A stretch of 15,653 nucleotides of DNA from JAULUH01 sp032111745 (lineage in GTDB: Bacteria; Chloroflexota; Anaerolineae; JAAEKA01), in assembly GCA_032111745.1 (NCBI GenBank), contig JAULUH010000230.1, positions 1 through 15,653 of the forward strand. Reading direction: 5' to 3'. Both the position numbers and the translations under genes were made by a program. Below are positions 5,952-13,234 of this stretch, in pieces. The notes beneath the pieces are model-generated. The model saw nothing but the letters and a program-made list of their open reading frames with translations. It had not been told where the DNA came from and made no database searches. The stretch's first letter is position 1. Each line of letters opens with the position of its first letter.

Positions 5952-8165
5952 CTACTGCGCCGGACCCAGCACTGCCGGTACGGCAGCAGCATCTGAGGTC
6001 ACGGTCAGCTGGCCCGTGACGGGTGCGTCCGGGTTGAACCGGCCCACCCAGATCAGGTAGGGGCCTGCCGGTGCGTTGTCGAGGGCAATCAACGGGTTGA
6101 TGTTGGCGCCCTGCTCGACGTCGTCGCTGCAGGCCACCGCTCCGCCCGGTCCTACCACCAGCAGTGTCGAGTCGGCGTCACCCTCGAAGTAGATGCGCAG
6201 CGCCTCGCCCTCCGCCGGCCAGCGCAGGATGTGGTCCGGGACCGCGGCGATGAGGCCGTTGCAGGCCTCGTTCTCCAGCCCCAACTGGAACAACGGGATG
6301 TCGCCCGTCGCCGTGATGTCGACGGTGAGAGGGCCACTGCCCGCCTTGAGCGCCGGTGCTGCCGCGATCTGCGCCTTGATGGTCTCGGTCAGGGTCGCCG
6401 TGTGAGAGATCGGAGCCGGCGCCGGCTTCACCTCCGGCAGAGGCGGCCGGCGGATCAGGCTGCCCAGATCGAAGGTGCCGATGTTCAGCTCGGGGTTGGC
6501 AGTCAGCACCAGCACACCGGGGACCAGCTGGTTCTTGGCGTAGCTGCCGACCCAGATATGGTATTCGCCGCTCATGGGATTCTCGATCTCGATCACCGGA
6601 TCCAGCAGGTTTTCGTTGGCGTCGTCGTTGCACAGGGTCTGGCCGTCCGGCGTCACTACCAGCATGGTGGTGTCGGAGTCGCTCAGAAAGAACGCCTTGA
6701 CAAAGGGGGCCGTGCCGGTCCAGTTGACGGTCACTACCGGGTACTGGTTGATGAAGCCCTTGCAGTCCTGGCGCAGCAGGCTGGAGTCCACCGGCCCACC
6801 CGCCTGCACGCTGACAAAGGTCGGATCTAGCGGGAAGCCCGCCTCCAGGTCGAGGGTGACCAGGGAGGCCTTAATATCCCGGGCCACGTCGGCCGCCAGG
6901 CGCAGGCTCAAGCCCGCGGTGCCAAACCTCTCTTCGGAGCCCACCAGCTGCAGTAGGTCGCCGTCGCGCTGGAACGTGAGCTCCACCGGCTCCTCATATT
7001 GCTGATCCTGAGTGCCCGACAGGACAACAGTCACGGTGCCGTCGCCGTTGTCCTGCCAGGTGCCGCTCTCCACCACCGTCGGGTCATCGCCCATGCTCTC
7101 GGTGCCGAACAGTGCGCTATTGTCCTCGCGCAACTGCAGCACCAGCAGCTGGCTGCTGCCCGATGCGGCCGGCCGCACCGTCAGGTAGGTGTTGGCAGGG
7201 CTGATCTCGATGGGCGCCGGCTCGCCAGCGGCCTCCGCCGGTGCGGCTGCAGCCTCAGGCTCGACCCGGGTGAAGGTCAGGCCCTCCGACCCATAGAGAC
7301 TGGCGTCGTATTCCACTGCGGATAGGGTCTCGCCCTCCAGCTGGAACACGATCACCACCGGCTCGGCGTACTCCTCGCCTGCCTGCCCGGTGAGGGTAAC
7401 CGTCGCCGTGCCATCGGGATTGGCCTGCCACGAGCCCGTCTCGACCACGGGCGGCTGGTCGTTCAGGTAGTCTGTAGCCATGGTGGCGCTGCCATCCTCG
7501 GCCAGGGTCAGGGTAATCTCCCGGCCCGGGCTATCGGCCGCCGGCAGCCCTGCCGTGTAGGTGCCGGCGTAGTCCACCTCCGGCGCCGGGGCTTCGACAG
7601 GCACGGCGGTGGGCTCGGTCGGGGCGGCCTCGACCGGCGCCGCCGTAGGCCCTGCCGCGGTCGCCGCAGCCTCTGGCTCAGCCCGGGTGAGGGTCAGGCC
7701 CTCCTGTCCGTACAGGTTGGTGTCGTAGGCCACGCTGGTCAGGGTGTTGCCCTCCAACTGGAACACGATCACCAGGGGCTCAAAGTACTTGCGCTTGCCC
7801 TGGGCGGCGAGGGTGACCGTCGCCGTGCCCTCGGGATTGGCCTCCCAGGTGCCAATCTCGACCACGGGCCGCCGGCCGTTCTGGTAGTCCGTGGCCATGG
7901 TGGCGCTGCCGTCCTCGGCCAGGGTCAGGGTCACGGCCCGGCCCGGGCTATCCGCTGCCGGCAGCTGTGCGCTGTAGGTGCCGGCGTACTCCGGCGCCTG
8001 AACCTTGGCCGCCATCGGCGCCGCTGCGGCAGTCTCCGGCACCGCAGCCTGCTCCGCCGCCTCTGCCAGGGCCGCAGCAGACTGCTGTGCCGACTCCGGC
8101 ACCGTCCATGCCGCCAGCAGGCCCACCAACAGCGTAAGGACCAACAAGAGATTGAGTCTTCGCAT
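5952..8165 (-). CDS. Secreted protein with NlpE-like and PPC-like repeats
   Basis: The product has 737 residues and an N-terminal signal segment (MRRLNLLLVLTLLVGLLAAWT) with no lipobox Cys, so it is probably secreted. Repeats 1 and 2 (about 60-163 and 199-302) read YAGTY...LPAADSPGR..TLTLAEDGSATMATDY...G.W and match the NlpE N-terminal fold, but the CxxC of NlpE is replaced by A-x-S. A diverged third copy lies at about 326-423. Ala/Pro/Thr-rich linkers separate them. The C-terminal half holds two PPC-like beta domains (about 451-556 and 616-725), each with two cysteines 44 residues apart (C468/512, C635/679) and a GxYxIWVG strand. No catalytic motif is visible; a binding or stalk role is inferred. 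The ATG at 8165 has AAGGAG 8 nt upstream, the same spacing as the next gene; a GTG at 8168 is the alternative. The PA14-like gene follows after 22 bp. Confidence 0.83.
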   Translation of the reverse strand: MRRLNLLLVLTLLVGLLAAWTVPESAQQSAAALAEAAEQAAVPETAAAAPMAAKVQAPEYAGTYSAQLPAADSPGRAVTLTLAEDGSATMATDYQNGRRPVVEIGTWEANPEGTATVTLAAQGKRKYFEPLVIVFQLEGNTLTSVAYDTNLYGQEGLTLTRAEPEAAATAAGPTAAPVEAAPTEPTAVPVEAPAPEVDYAGTYTAGLPAADSPGREITLTLAEDGSATMATDYLNDQPPVVETGSWQANPDGTATVTLTGQAGEEYAEPVVIVFQLEGETLSAVEYDASLYGSEGLTFTRVEPEAAAAPAEAAGEPAPIEISPANTYLTVRPAASGSSQLLVLQLREDNSALFGTESMGDDPTVVESGTWQDNGDGTVTVVLSGTQDQQYEEPVELTFQRDGDLLQLVGSEERFGTAGLSLRLAADVARDIKASLVTLDLEAGFPLDPTFVSVQAGGPVDSSLLRQDCKGFINQYPVVTVNWTGTAPFVKAFFLSDSDTTMLVVTPDGQTLCNDDANENLLDPVIEIENPMSGEYHIWVGSYAKNQLVPGVLVLTANPELNIGTFDLGSLIRRPPLPEVKPAPAPISHTATLTETIKAQIAAAPALKAGSGPLTVDITATGDIPLFQLGLENEACNGLIAAVPDHILRWPAEGEALRIYFEGDADSTLLVVGPGGAVACSDDVEQGANINPLIALDNAPAGPYLIWVGRFNPDAPVTGQLTVTSDAAAVPAVLGPAQ
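7260..7988 (-). repeat. Duplicated NlpE-like domain (two ~310-bp copies)
   Basis: Copies at about 7677-7988 and 7260-7571 are highly similar in DNA. For example, both contain CCATGGTGGCGCTGCC and CTCGGCCAGGGTCAGGGT on the + strand. They are separated by an Ala/Pro/Thr-rich linker of about 35 codons. A third copy at about 6897-7190 is recognisable only in protein. This points to recent duplication of one domain with its linker. Confidence 0.8.
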
Positions 8166-8179
8166 CACAACGTCTCCTT

Positions 8180-8223
8180 TACGGTTCTCGTACGGTTCTC
8201 GTACGGTTCTCGTACGGTTCTCG
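8180..8223. promoter_or_regulatory. Four perfect 11-bp direct repeats in the leader
   Basis: TACGGTTCTCG is repeated four times without a gap at 8180-8223 (CGAGAACCGTA on the transcribed strand). The array abuts the AAGGAG ribosome binding site of the NlpE/PPC-like gene. A period of 11 bp is about one helical turn, as in tandem sites for OmpR/PhoB-type regulators. It could equally be a simple tandem repeat or an mRNA leader element. Confidence 0.6.
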
Positions 8224-8289
8224 CGGACAGACCCGCTGCATGAACGAGTCTCGACCTGGCCGGTTGATAAGTGCTGGCGACTGTCCGCG
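8222..8289. repeat. Long-range inverted repeat in the 8166-8307 leader
   Basis: CGCGGACAG (8222-8230) and CTGTCCGCG (8281-8289) are perfect 9-bp complements 50 nt apart. They lie between the LysM gene stop and the 11-bp repeat array. In RNA they could close a large stem-loop ahead of the NlpE/PPC-like gene. The role is unknown. Confidence 0.45.
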
Positions 8290-8307
8290 GAGTCTCAGGC
8301 ACCCCTC

Positions 8308-9456
8308 TTACCAGGCGCAGCCGGCACTGGTGCTGGCCGTGCTGGTCTTGGGCACCCAGGCCGGCGCATTGAGAGTGCCTGGCTCCAGGTAGACCAGGAA
8401 CCAGGTTTGCCCATTCTCCCGGTAGCCCTGGGCTGCGTTGTAGGTGCCCCCGGTGACAAACTGGCCCGCGATCACCCCGCCGGCCGTCACCACGTAGTAG
8501 GGCGCTCCGGGCAGGCCCTGGATCACACATTCGCCGGGCGCAAAAATCTTGGACGACGGCGGCTCAGGCGCGCCCCCGAAGGTCACCGGCACGTAGTCCA
8601 GGGCCGTGGGTGCGCCCGGGGAGAAGGCCACGACGAAGCCCTGCGTACCGGCCGCCACGTTCACGGTCAGGCTGATTTGCCAGGTGCCGCTGCCGCCGGT
8701 GCCCACCGATGGGCCCTGCAACGTGGTCGGCCGCTCGACCAGCACCACGCCGGCTGCCGTCTGGGCGCGCACCACCACGTTGCCCTCAAACAGCCCACCG
8801 CCGGTGCCGCTGGCCGTGAAGGTAGGCTGGAGCACCGTACCCGGCACCGGGATGAGAATATCGACGAATGCCGTTGGCGAGGGCCCCGGTGTGGGCGTGG
8901 GCGTCGGCGTCACCGGTGGTGGTGGAGGAGGTGGTGGTGGAGGAGGTGGGGGTGGCGGAGGTGGAGGCGGCGGGGGCGGGCAATTGAGGCCGGGAATTAC
9001 CAGCTTCTGGCCGGCGTAGATGCGCCAGGGATGGGCAATGCCATTGGCCGAGGCGATCTGCTGCACTGACAGGCCAAAACGCCCGGCGATGGAGAACAGG
9101 GTGTCCCCGCGCACCACATAGTAGGTGTTACCAGAAACCTGGCCCTGGGCGTGAGGTCGCGGGCCCCGATCCTGCACGGTGCACCCAGACGGTGGCCAGG
9201 GTCTCGGCTGGCCATCGCACTGGTTGGGCACGCGCAGCACGAGGCCCGCCGGCAGGACACTGGGATTGGGTCCGATCACGCCCTGATTGAGCAGGTAGAT
9301 CTGGTCCCAGGTCGTGCAGAACTGCTGAGCGATGCTCGCAAGCGTATCCCCTGGCTTGACCACATAGGCCACTGCCGAGCCCGCGGCCGAGGCCGGCAGG
9401 ACCACAGTGGCCGAGATGATCAGCACGGAGAGAACCGCCAATAAGAGTCGTTTCAT
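8308..9456 (-). CDS. Exported LysM-Gmad2-SH3-like protein
   Basis: The product has 382 residues and a signal peptide (MKRLLLAVLSVLIISATVVLPASAA, cleavage near residue 25). Two LysM domains, YVVKPGDTLASIAQQF... (about 31-77) and YYVVRGDTLFSIAGRF... (about 112-155), would hold the protein on peptidoglycan or a related glycan. A run of 22 prolines (160-181) and a PTPTPTPGPSP segment form a stiff stalk. Then comes a Gmad2-like immunoglobulin-fold domain (about 197-295) and a C-terminal SH3-like region with cysteines at 310 and 380. Such proteins attach to or span the cell wall; no enzyme motif is seen. The ATG at 9456 starts the signal peptide. A TTG two codons upstream is possible, and no clear Shine-Dalgarno is visible for either. 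It is probably the first gene of the envelope cluster, preceded by a candidate promoter, with 142 bp to the next gene. Confidence 0.88.
   Translation of the reverse strand: MKRLLLAVLSVLIISATVVLPASAAGSAVAYVVKPGDTLASIAQQFCTTWDQIYLLNQGVIGPNPSVLPAGLVLRVPNQCDGQPRPWPPSGCTVQDRGPRPHAQGQVSGNTYYVVRGDTLFSIAGRFGLSVQQIASANGIAHPWRIYAGQKLVIPGLNCPPPPPPPPPPPPPPPPPPPPPPVTPTPTPTPGPSPTAFVDILIPVPGTVLQPTFTASGTGGGLFEGNVVVRAQTAAGVVLVERPTTLQGPSVGTGGSGTWQISLTVNVAAGTQGFVVAFSPGAPTALDYVPVTFGGAPEPPSSKIFAPGECVIQGLPGAPYYVVTAGGVIAGQFVTGGTYNAAQGYRENGQTWFLVYLEPGTLNAPAWVPKTSTASTSAGCAW
8914..8979 (-). repeat. GGN-repeat tract coding for 22 prolines
   Basis: Sixty-six bases made only of NGG triplets on the + strand (CCN on the coding strand) encode 22 prolines in a row in the LysM protein. 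Codons vary, so it is an imperfect repeat, but length change by slippage or recombination is plausible. A long Pro run may also stall ribosomes unless EF-P is present. Confidence 0.9.
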
Positions 9457-9539
9457 GGGCAAGCTGCTATGGATGATGGCTGTAAGAGGGACGTCTGGCC
9501 CTGGATCCGGGTTCCTTGGCGGCCTGGTGGGCCAGCGCT

Positions 9540-9569
9540 ATTGTACCTGCTCCGGCAACAAACTCCCAA
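9540..9569 (-). promoter_or_regulatory. Candidate sigma70-type promoter for the LysM gene cluster
   Basis: On the - strand TTGGGA (9569-9564) and TACAAT (9545-9540) are separated by 18 bp. This places the transcription start near 9533, about 77 nt ahead of the LysM gene start. It is the best -35/-10 match I found in the gap after the reductase gene and would serve the envelope cluster. Confidence 0.5.
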
Positions 9570-9603
9570 TACGAGAGATACACGATTCCGGCGGCCGCAG
9601 TGT

Positions 9604-10437
9604 TCATCGGGATGCCCGGTCATAGCTGAGCAACAGCTGGCCCAGCCCATCCAGCGCCACCGGGTCCAGGTAGGCTGTGTTGAGGGTGACGTCAAAGGGC
9701 GGCTGCAGCAGCTCCCCCTCCACGATGGTGGAGAAGGGCACTGCGCCCAGGAGCCGGCTGGCCAGGGTGAGATACAGGCGGTCCACGGCGCCGTCGCTTA
9801 GCAGCAGGTGGTGTACCTGGGGCCCGGTGGCCATGTAGATAAGCCGGTATCCCAGCCCGGCTAGGGCCTCGATCATTGCACCACCCCGCACCGCGCTGTC
9901 CCCGGCAAAGACCACGGTGCCGGCCTCGCGCTCCAATTGATGCACGCGCTCGCCGTTGGCCTCGCTATGGGTGACGACCACCACCCGGCGTCCCCCCGTC
10001 ACCAGCGCCGCGGGCACCGGGAACTCCAGGCTGGCACTGACCACGGCGACCGCGGGCTGCGGCGCCAGCCCGCGGTCGAGGCGCCACTGGCGCAGATCGG
10101 CAAAGCGCGGGTCACCGTAGACCTGCAGGATCTCCTGCGCCCGGCCCTCGGCGTAGTCGCGCAGGTAGCGGCCGCTGCTGATGATCACGTCCGCCTGCAC
10201 CGCCAGCTCCTGGAACAGCCGCCAGTCCCGGGGATTGGCCACCTGGGGCGGAACGATGAGGCCGCGGCCATCGGCCCGCGGGACGGCGATGCGGCCATCG
10301 AGGCTGCTGGCGTAGTTGCTATAGACGAAGGGGCGCTCTCTCGCCGCTGCCAACCCGCGCAGGTCCTGGCCCAGGTAGAGTCCCTCCAGGGCCAGCTCGC
10401 GAGCCGGCAGCGGATAGAGCTGAACGATGGGTGTCAT
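9604..10437 (-). CDS. RibD C-terminal/dihydrofolate-reductase-like protein
   Basis: The 277-residue product resembles the reductase half of RibD (5-amino-6-(5-phosphoribosylamino)uracil reductase) and stand-alone RibD_C proteins. RPFVYSNYASSLDGRIA (35-51) is the usual first strand and substrate loop. It is followed by DWRLFQELAVQADVIISSGR (71-90), with the nucleotide-contacting region after VVVSAS-like strands, and LIYMATGPQVHHLLLSDGAVDRLYLTL (199-225) as the late conserved block. Such enzymes use NADPH. There is no deaminase domain and no other riboflavin gene here, so the substrate is uncertain and may not be the riboflavin intermediate. The ATG at 10437 is chosen because the conserved part begins soon after it. 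Its upstream Shine-Dalgarno is poor (AGGAG about 17 nt away), and a TTG start at 10506, overlapping the upstream gene by 11 bp, remains possible. It follows the phosphodiesterase gene by 58 bp. Confidence 0.8.
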   Translation of the reverse strand: MTPIVQLYPLPARELALEGLYLGQDLRGLAAARERPFVYSNYASSLDGRIAVPRADGRGLIVPPQVANPRDWRLFQELAVQADVIISSGRYLRDYAEGRAQEILQVYGDPRFADLRQWRLDRGLAPQPAVAVVSASLEFPVPAALVTGGRRVVVVTHSEANGERVHQLEREAGTVVFAGDSAVRGGAMIEALAGLGYRLIYMATGPQVHHLLLSDGAVDRLYLTLASRLLGAVPFSTIVEGELLQPPFDVTLNTAYLDPVALDGLGQLLLSYDRASR

Positions 10438-10495
10438 AGACCGGACGCGTTGCGCTCCTGGGCTTCCACTGCCATCGCCGCTAACGCCCACGGCA

Positions 10496-13180
10496 CTAGA
10501 AGCCAAGCGCGCTTACCAGCGACTGGACCGTGAACTCCGCGCCCTGCACCAACATGCCGGCGACGGCCGTGCCCACCACAAAGACCAGCGCCAGCGCCAC
10601 CGGGAACACCAGGGTGCGCCAGCCGCGGGTCTCGTGCGCCTCCGCGGCGCCGATCCACACCGCGAAGAAGCCCAGCACCACCACCAGGAAGTGGGCCAGG
10701 GAGTCCAGCCCCGGCACAAGGGCAAGTAGCTCCACGATGCCCACAGCCTTGGCGAAGCCCATGGCCCGGAAGGTCTTGGTGAATTCACCCTTGCGGGTGA
10801 GCAGGCGGCCGGCCAGGTAGACCACGAACACGGCCACGAACCAGAGCACGAGGCGCAGGCCCATGTCTACCAGGTTCAGGCCATCCACGATGAATAGCGA
10901 TCCGACCGCCAGCATAACCAGGGCGATCAGCAACGCCGGCCCGGTCATGGTGGGGTCGGCCACAATCTGCCGGTAGGCGCTGCGGTCCAGGATGATGGCC
11001 CGGGCGGCTAGGCCCAGCCAGGTGCCAAACCGGGCGACGCCCGCGATGAGGTTAGACGGCGCCCAGGCTGAGATGCCCTCCGCCGCGGGGGCCGGAGCCT
11101 CCTCCACAACCGGGGCCCCCCGCCGCGCGTCAAGGATATGGAACACGTCGGTGGAGTTCCGGGTGTCCGGCACCTGCACCTCCGGCGGGTGGAAGATAAA
11201 GGCGTCGGTCTGCTCGCCGCCCAGGCCGCCATGGTTGCCGATCAGCTCCTCCAGCGCGGCCACGGTGCCGTCGGGATAGACCGTGCTGATCACCATCAGG
11301 TCGCCGGCGTGAGGGAAGTCCATCACCCGCTGCACCTGCCAGGCTCGTTTCTCCAGGGAGGCGACGCCGTATCCCTGCGCGGGCGCATAGGGCTTGAGCG
11401 GATCCTCGCCGGTGACCTCGCCTGTGTGCAGGTTGCGCTGACCGTTCTTGCCCAGGGCCACCGGGGTGCCATCGTCCGCGTAGCCGCATACTAGGCCGAT
11501 GCCCGGATGGTTGACCACCGCATCCACCATGCCCGGGTAGGCGGCTTCGAGTTCGCCGAGGGTGATCTTGCGCGGGTGGAGGTCGAAGTAGACCTGGGCC
11601 AGATTCCCGCTGCCGTAGGCGGTAACGCTGGCTGCCTCGACCTCGACGGTCCCGGTATGCGCGGCCGTGCCCTTCTCGATGGCTTTCTGGCCCTGCCTGG
11701 CCACCGTCTTGCCCACGGTGCCGCCCACCTCTTGCGTCTGCAGGTTGCCCAGCTCGGCGCCGATGGAGGTCAGCGAGCCGGCACCGGTGTCACCGCCCAT
11801 GGATTGGGCCACGGTCGTGCCCGCGGGCAGCTGTTGCTCGATGAGCTCCTTTAGGGTCAGGCCGTAGCGCTGCAGGAAGGTGTGACCGAAGGACTGGCCG
11901 TGGTCCGATAGAATGATCAGCTCGTAGGGCCTCGGCGCCCGCTCCTTGATCACGGTGCGGATCCGGTCGATCACGCGGTCATAGCGCTCCAGCTCGCCAA
12001 AGGCATCCGTGGTCCACGGTCCCGAGTGGTGGGCCACCTCGTCGTAGCCAGGCCAGGTCACATAGATCGACGGCGCCCCGCGCACAATGTCCAGGATGGT
12101 CAGGTTGGCTGCGATGTCGCGCACGAACACCGAGGTCGCCGCCCGCACGAAGGGATAGAAATGGGCCGTCCGGTTCAGCCGCGGTTGCACGTCGTGCCGG
12201 CGCTGCTGCCAGCCCTGCCACAGCTCCACGCCCACCATGCCCAGAAAAAGCACGATGGTGCGCATGAAGAAATAGGGGTTGAGCATCAGCAGGTAGATGT
12301 CCTCGGCCCGCCGCTTCTGCTCCTCTGGATCGCCGGTCCTGAGATCGGCCACGGTCAGCAGGGACTTCTCGGCGTCGCCGTTGAGCATGTTGTCGATGCT
12401 GGAGCCGCCCCGCATCAGCCCGTGCCCCTTGGCGTAGCGGGCGTTGAGTTCGGGGGCATCGGTGCTGGACACGATCAGCTTCTGCTGATCCTTGTCGTAC
12501 CAGCGAAAGGCCGGGATATCGTAGTTGTCGCCGAACATGATGCCCGCCTGGCACGCCGAGGTCTGGGAGGGGATGCCGCAGTCCGCGTGGCTCAGCACGT
12601 AGCCCTCCTCCTCGATCATCTGCCGCAAGGTGGGCATGGTGCCATCCTCAATGGCCTTCTTGACGTGGTGGTAGCTCAGGCCGTCGATCTCCATCATGAC
12701 CAGGCCTATGCCCGGCTCGGCCGAGCCCGTAAACGGCTGTTTGGCCGCCCGCCTCTCCACGGTGTTCTGGTAGTACGACCCTTGCTCGTTGACGTCCAGC
12801 AGGCCGGTCAGGATGGTGTTGACCGCCGAGAACACCAGGCCGCCGATGATGGCCGGCACCAGGCCGCCCAGCTCAAAGCCCGGCAGCAGCCACGCCGTGA
12901 TGCCCAGGGCAATGGCATTGACGAAGAAGCCCACCACGAACACGAAGATCCAACCCAAAGGCCGCGCCAGCATCAGGATCAGCGGGCGGATCAGCAGATT
13001 GACCAGGGCAAGCAGCAGGGCCGCGGAGATGGGGATCAGCCAGGCCGGCATGCCTTCTCCGCTGTCGAAACTCATCCCGGGCAGGAGCCAGGCCGTGATT
13101 GCCAGGGAGACGGCGTCTACCACCCACAGGACGGCAAAAGCCACCAGGGCATGGGTGATGGTGCGAATGGTCTTGGTCAT
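10496..13180 (-). CDS. Membrane phosphodiesterase: holin-4-like, type I PDE, Yip1-like
   Basis: The product has 894 residues in three parts. Residues 1-130 carry about four membrane spans with two WLLPG-type repeats, matching the phage holin 4-2 family (PF04020), which is also found in non-phage membrane proteins. Residues 155-690 are a type I phosphodiesterase/nucleotide pyrophosphatase domain of the alkaline phosphatase superfamily. Metal-ligand candidates are D166 (EIDG), D380/H384 or H385 (GYDEVAHHSGP), D426-H427 (LSDHG) and H508; T207 in PSQTS is the likely nucleophile. A hydrophobic stretch (304-320) lies inside an insertion between the nucleophile and D380. Residues 735-890 hold about five spans resembling a Yip1 domain. 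The enzyme would hydrolyse a phosphodiester or phospholipid-type bond at the membrane; the substrate is unknown. ATG with GGAGG 9 nt upstream. It follows the receptor-channel gene by 54 bp. Confidence 0.87.
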   Translation of the reverse strand: MTKTIRTITHALVAFAVLWVVDAVSLAITAWLLPGMSFDSGEGMPAWLIPISAALLLALVNLLIRPLILMLARPLGWIFVFVVGFFVNAIALGITAWLLPGFELGGLVPAIIGGLVFSAVNTILTGLLDVNEQGSYYQNTVERRAAKQPFTGSAEPGIGLVMMEIDGLSYHHVKKAIEDGTMPTLRQMIEEEGYVLSHADCGIPSQTSACQAGIMFGDNYDIPAFRWYDKDQQKLIVSSTDAPELNARYAKGHGLMRGGSSIDNMLNGDAEKSLLTVADLRTGDPEEQKRRAEDIYLLMLNPYFFMRTIVLFLGMVGVELWQGWQQRRHDVQPRLNRTAHFYPFVRAATSVFVRDIAANLTILDIVRGAPSIYVTWPGYDEVAHHSGPWTTDAFGELERYDRVIDRIRTVIKERAPRPYELIILSDHGQSFGHTFLQRYGLTLKELIEQQLPAGTTVAQSMGGDTGAGSLTSIGAELGNLQTQEVGGTVGKTVARQGQKAIEKGTAAHTGTVEVEAASVTAYGSGNLAQVYFDLHPRKITLGELEAAYPGMVDAVVNHPGIGLVCGYADDGTPVALGKNGQRNLHTGEVTGEDPLKPYAPAQGYGVASLEKRAWQVQRVMDFPHAGDLMVISTVYPDGTVAALEELIGNHGGLGGEQTDAFIFHPPEVQVPDTRNSTDVFHILDARRGAPVVEEAPAPAAEGISAWAPSNLIAGVARFGTWLGLAARAIILDRSAYRQIVADPTMTGPALLIALVMLAVGSLFIVDGLNLVDMGLRLVLWFVAVFVVYLAGRLLTRKGEFTKTFRAMGFAKAVGIVELLALVPGLDSLAHFLVVVLGFFAVWIGAAEAHETRGWRTLVFPVALALVFVVGTAVAGMLVQGAEFTVQSLVSALGF

Positions 13181-13234
13181 CTTGACTGGCCTCCAGTGTG
13201 GGTTTCTCGCATGAGTATCACCGTCTCACCAGCG

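Noticed and set aside
5930..5992. Longer N-terminus of the PA14-like protein (21 extra residues)
   Set aside because: It would overlap the stop of the NlpE/PPC-like gene by 41 bp and displace the signal peptide from the N-terminus; AAGGAG fits the ATG at 5929.
8005..9069. Open frame on the + strand of 354 codons
   Set aside because: It covers the 11-bp repeats and the antisense of the proline tract, and its product is Arg/Gly/Trp-rich without a domain. The - strand genes with signal peptides explain this region.
10496..13180. Prophage lysis gene, because of the holin-like N-terminus
   Set aside because: The holin-4-like segment is only part of a large phosphodiesterase fusion, and no phage genes are near. 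The family name does not imply a phage origin here.
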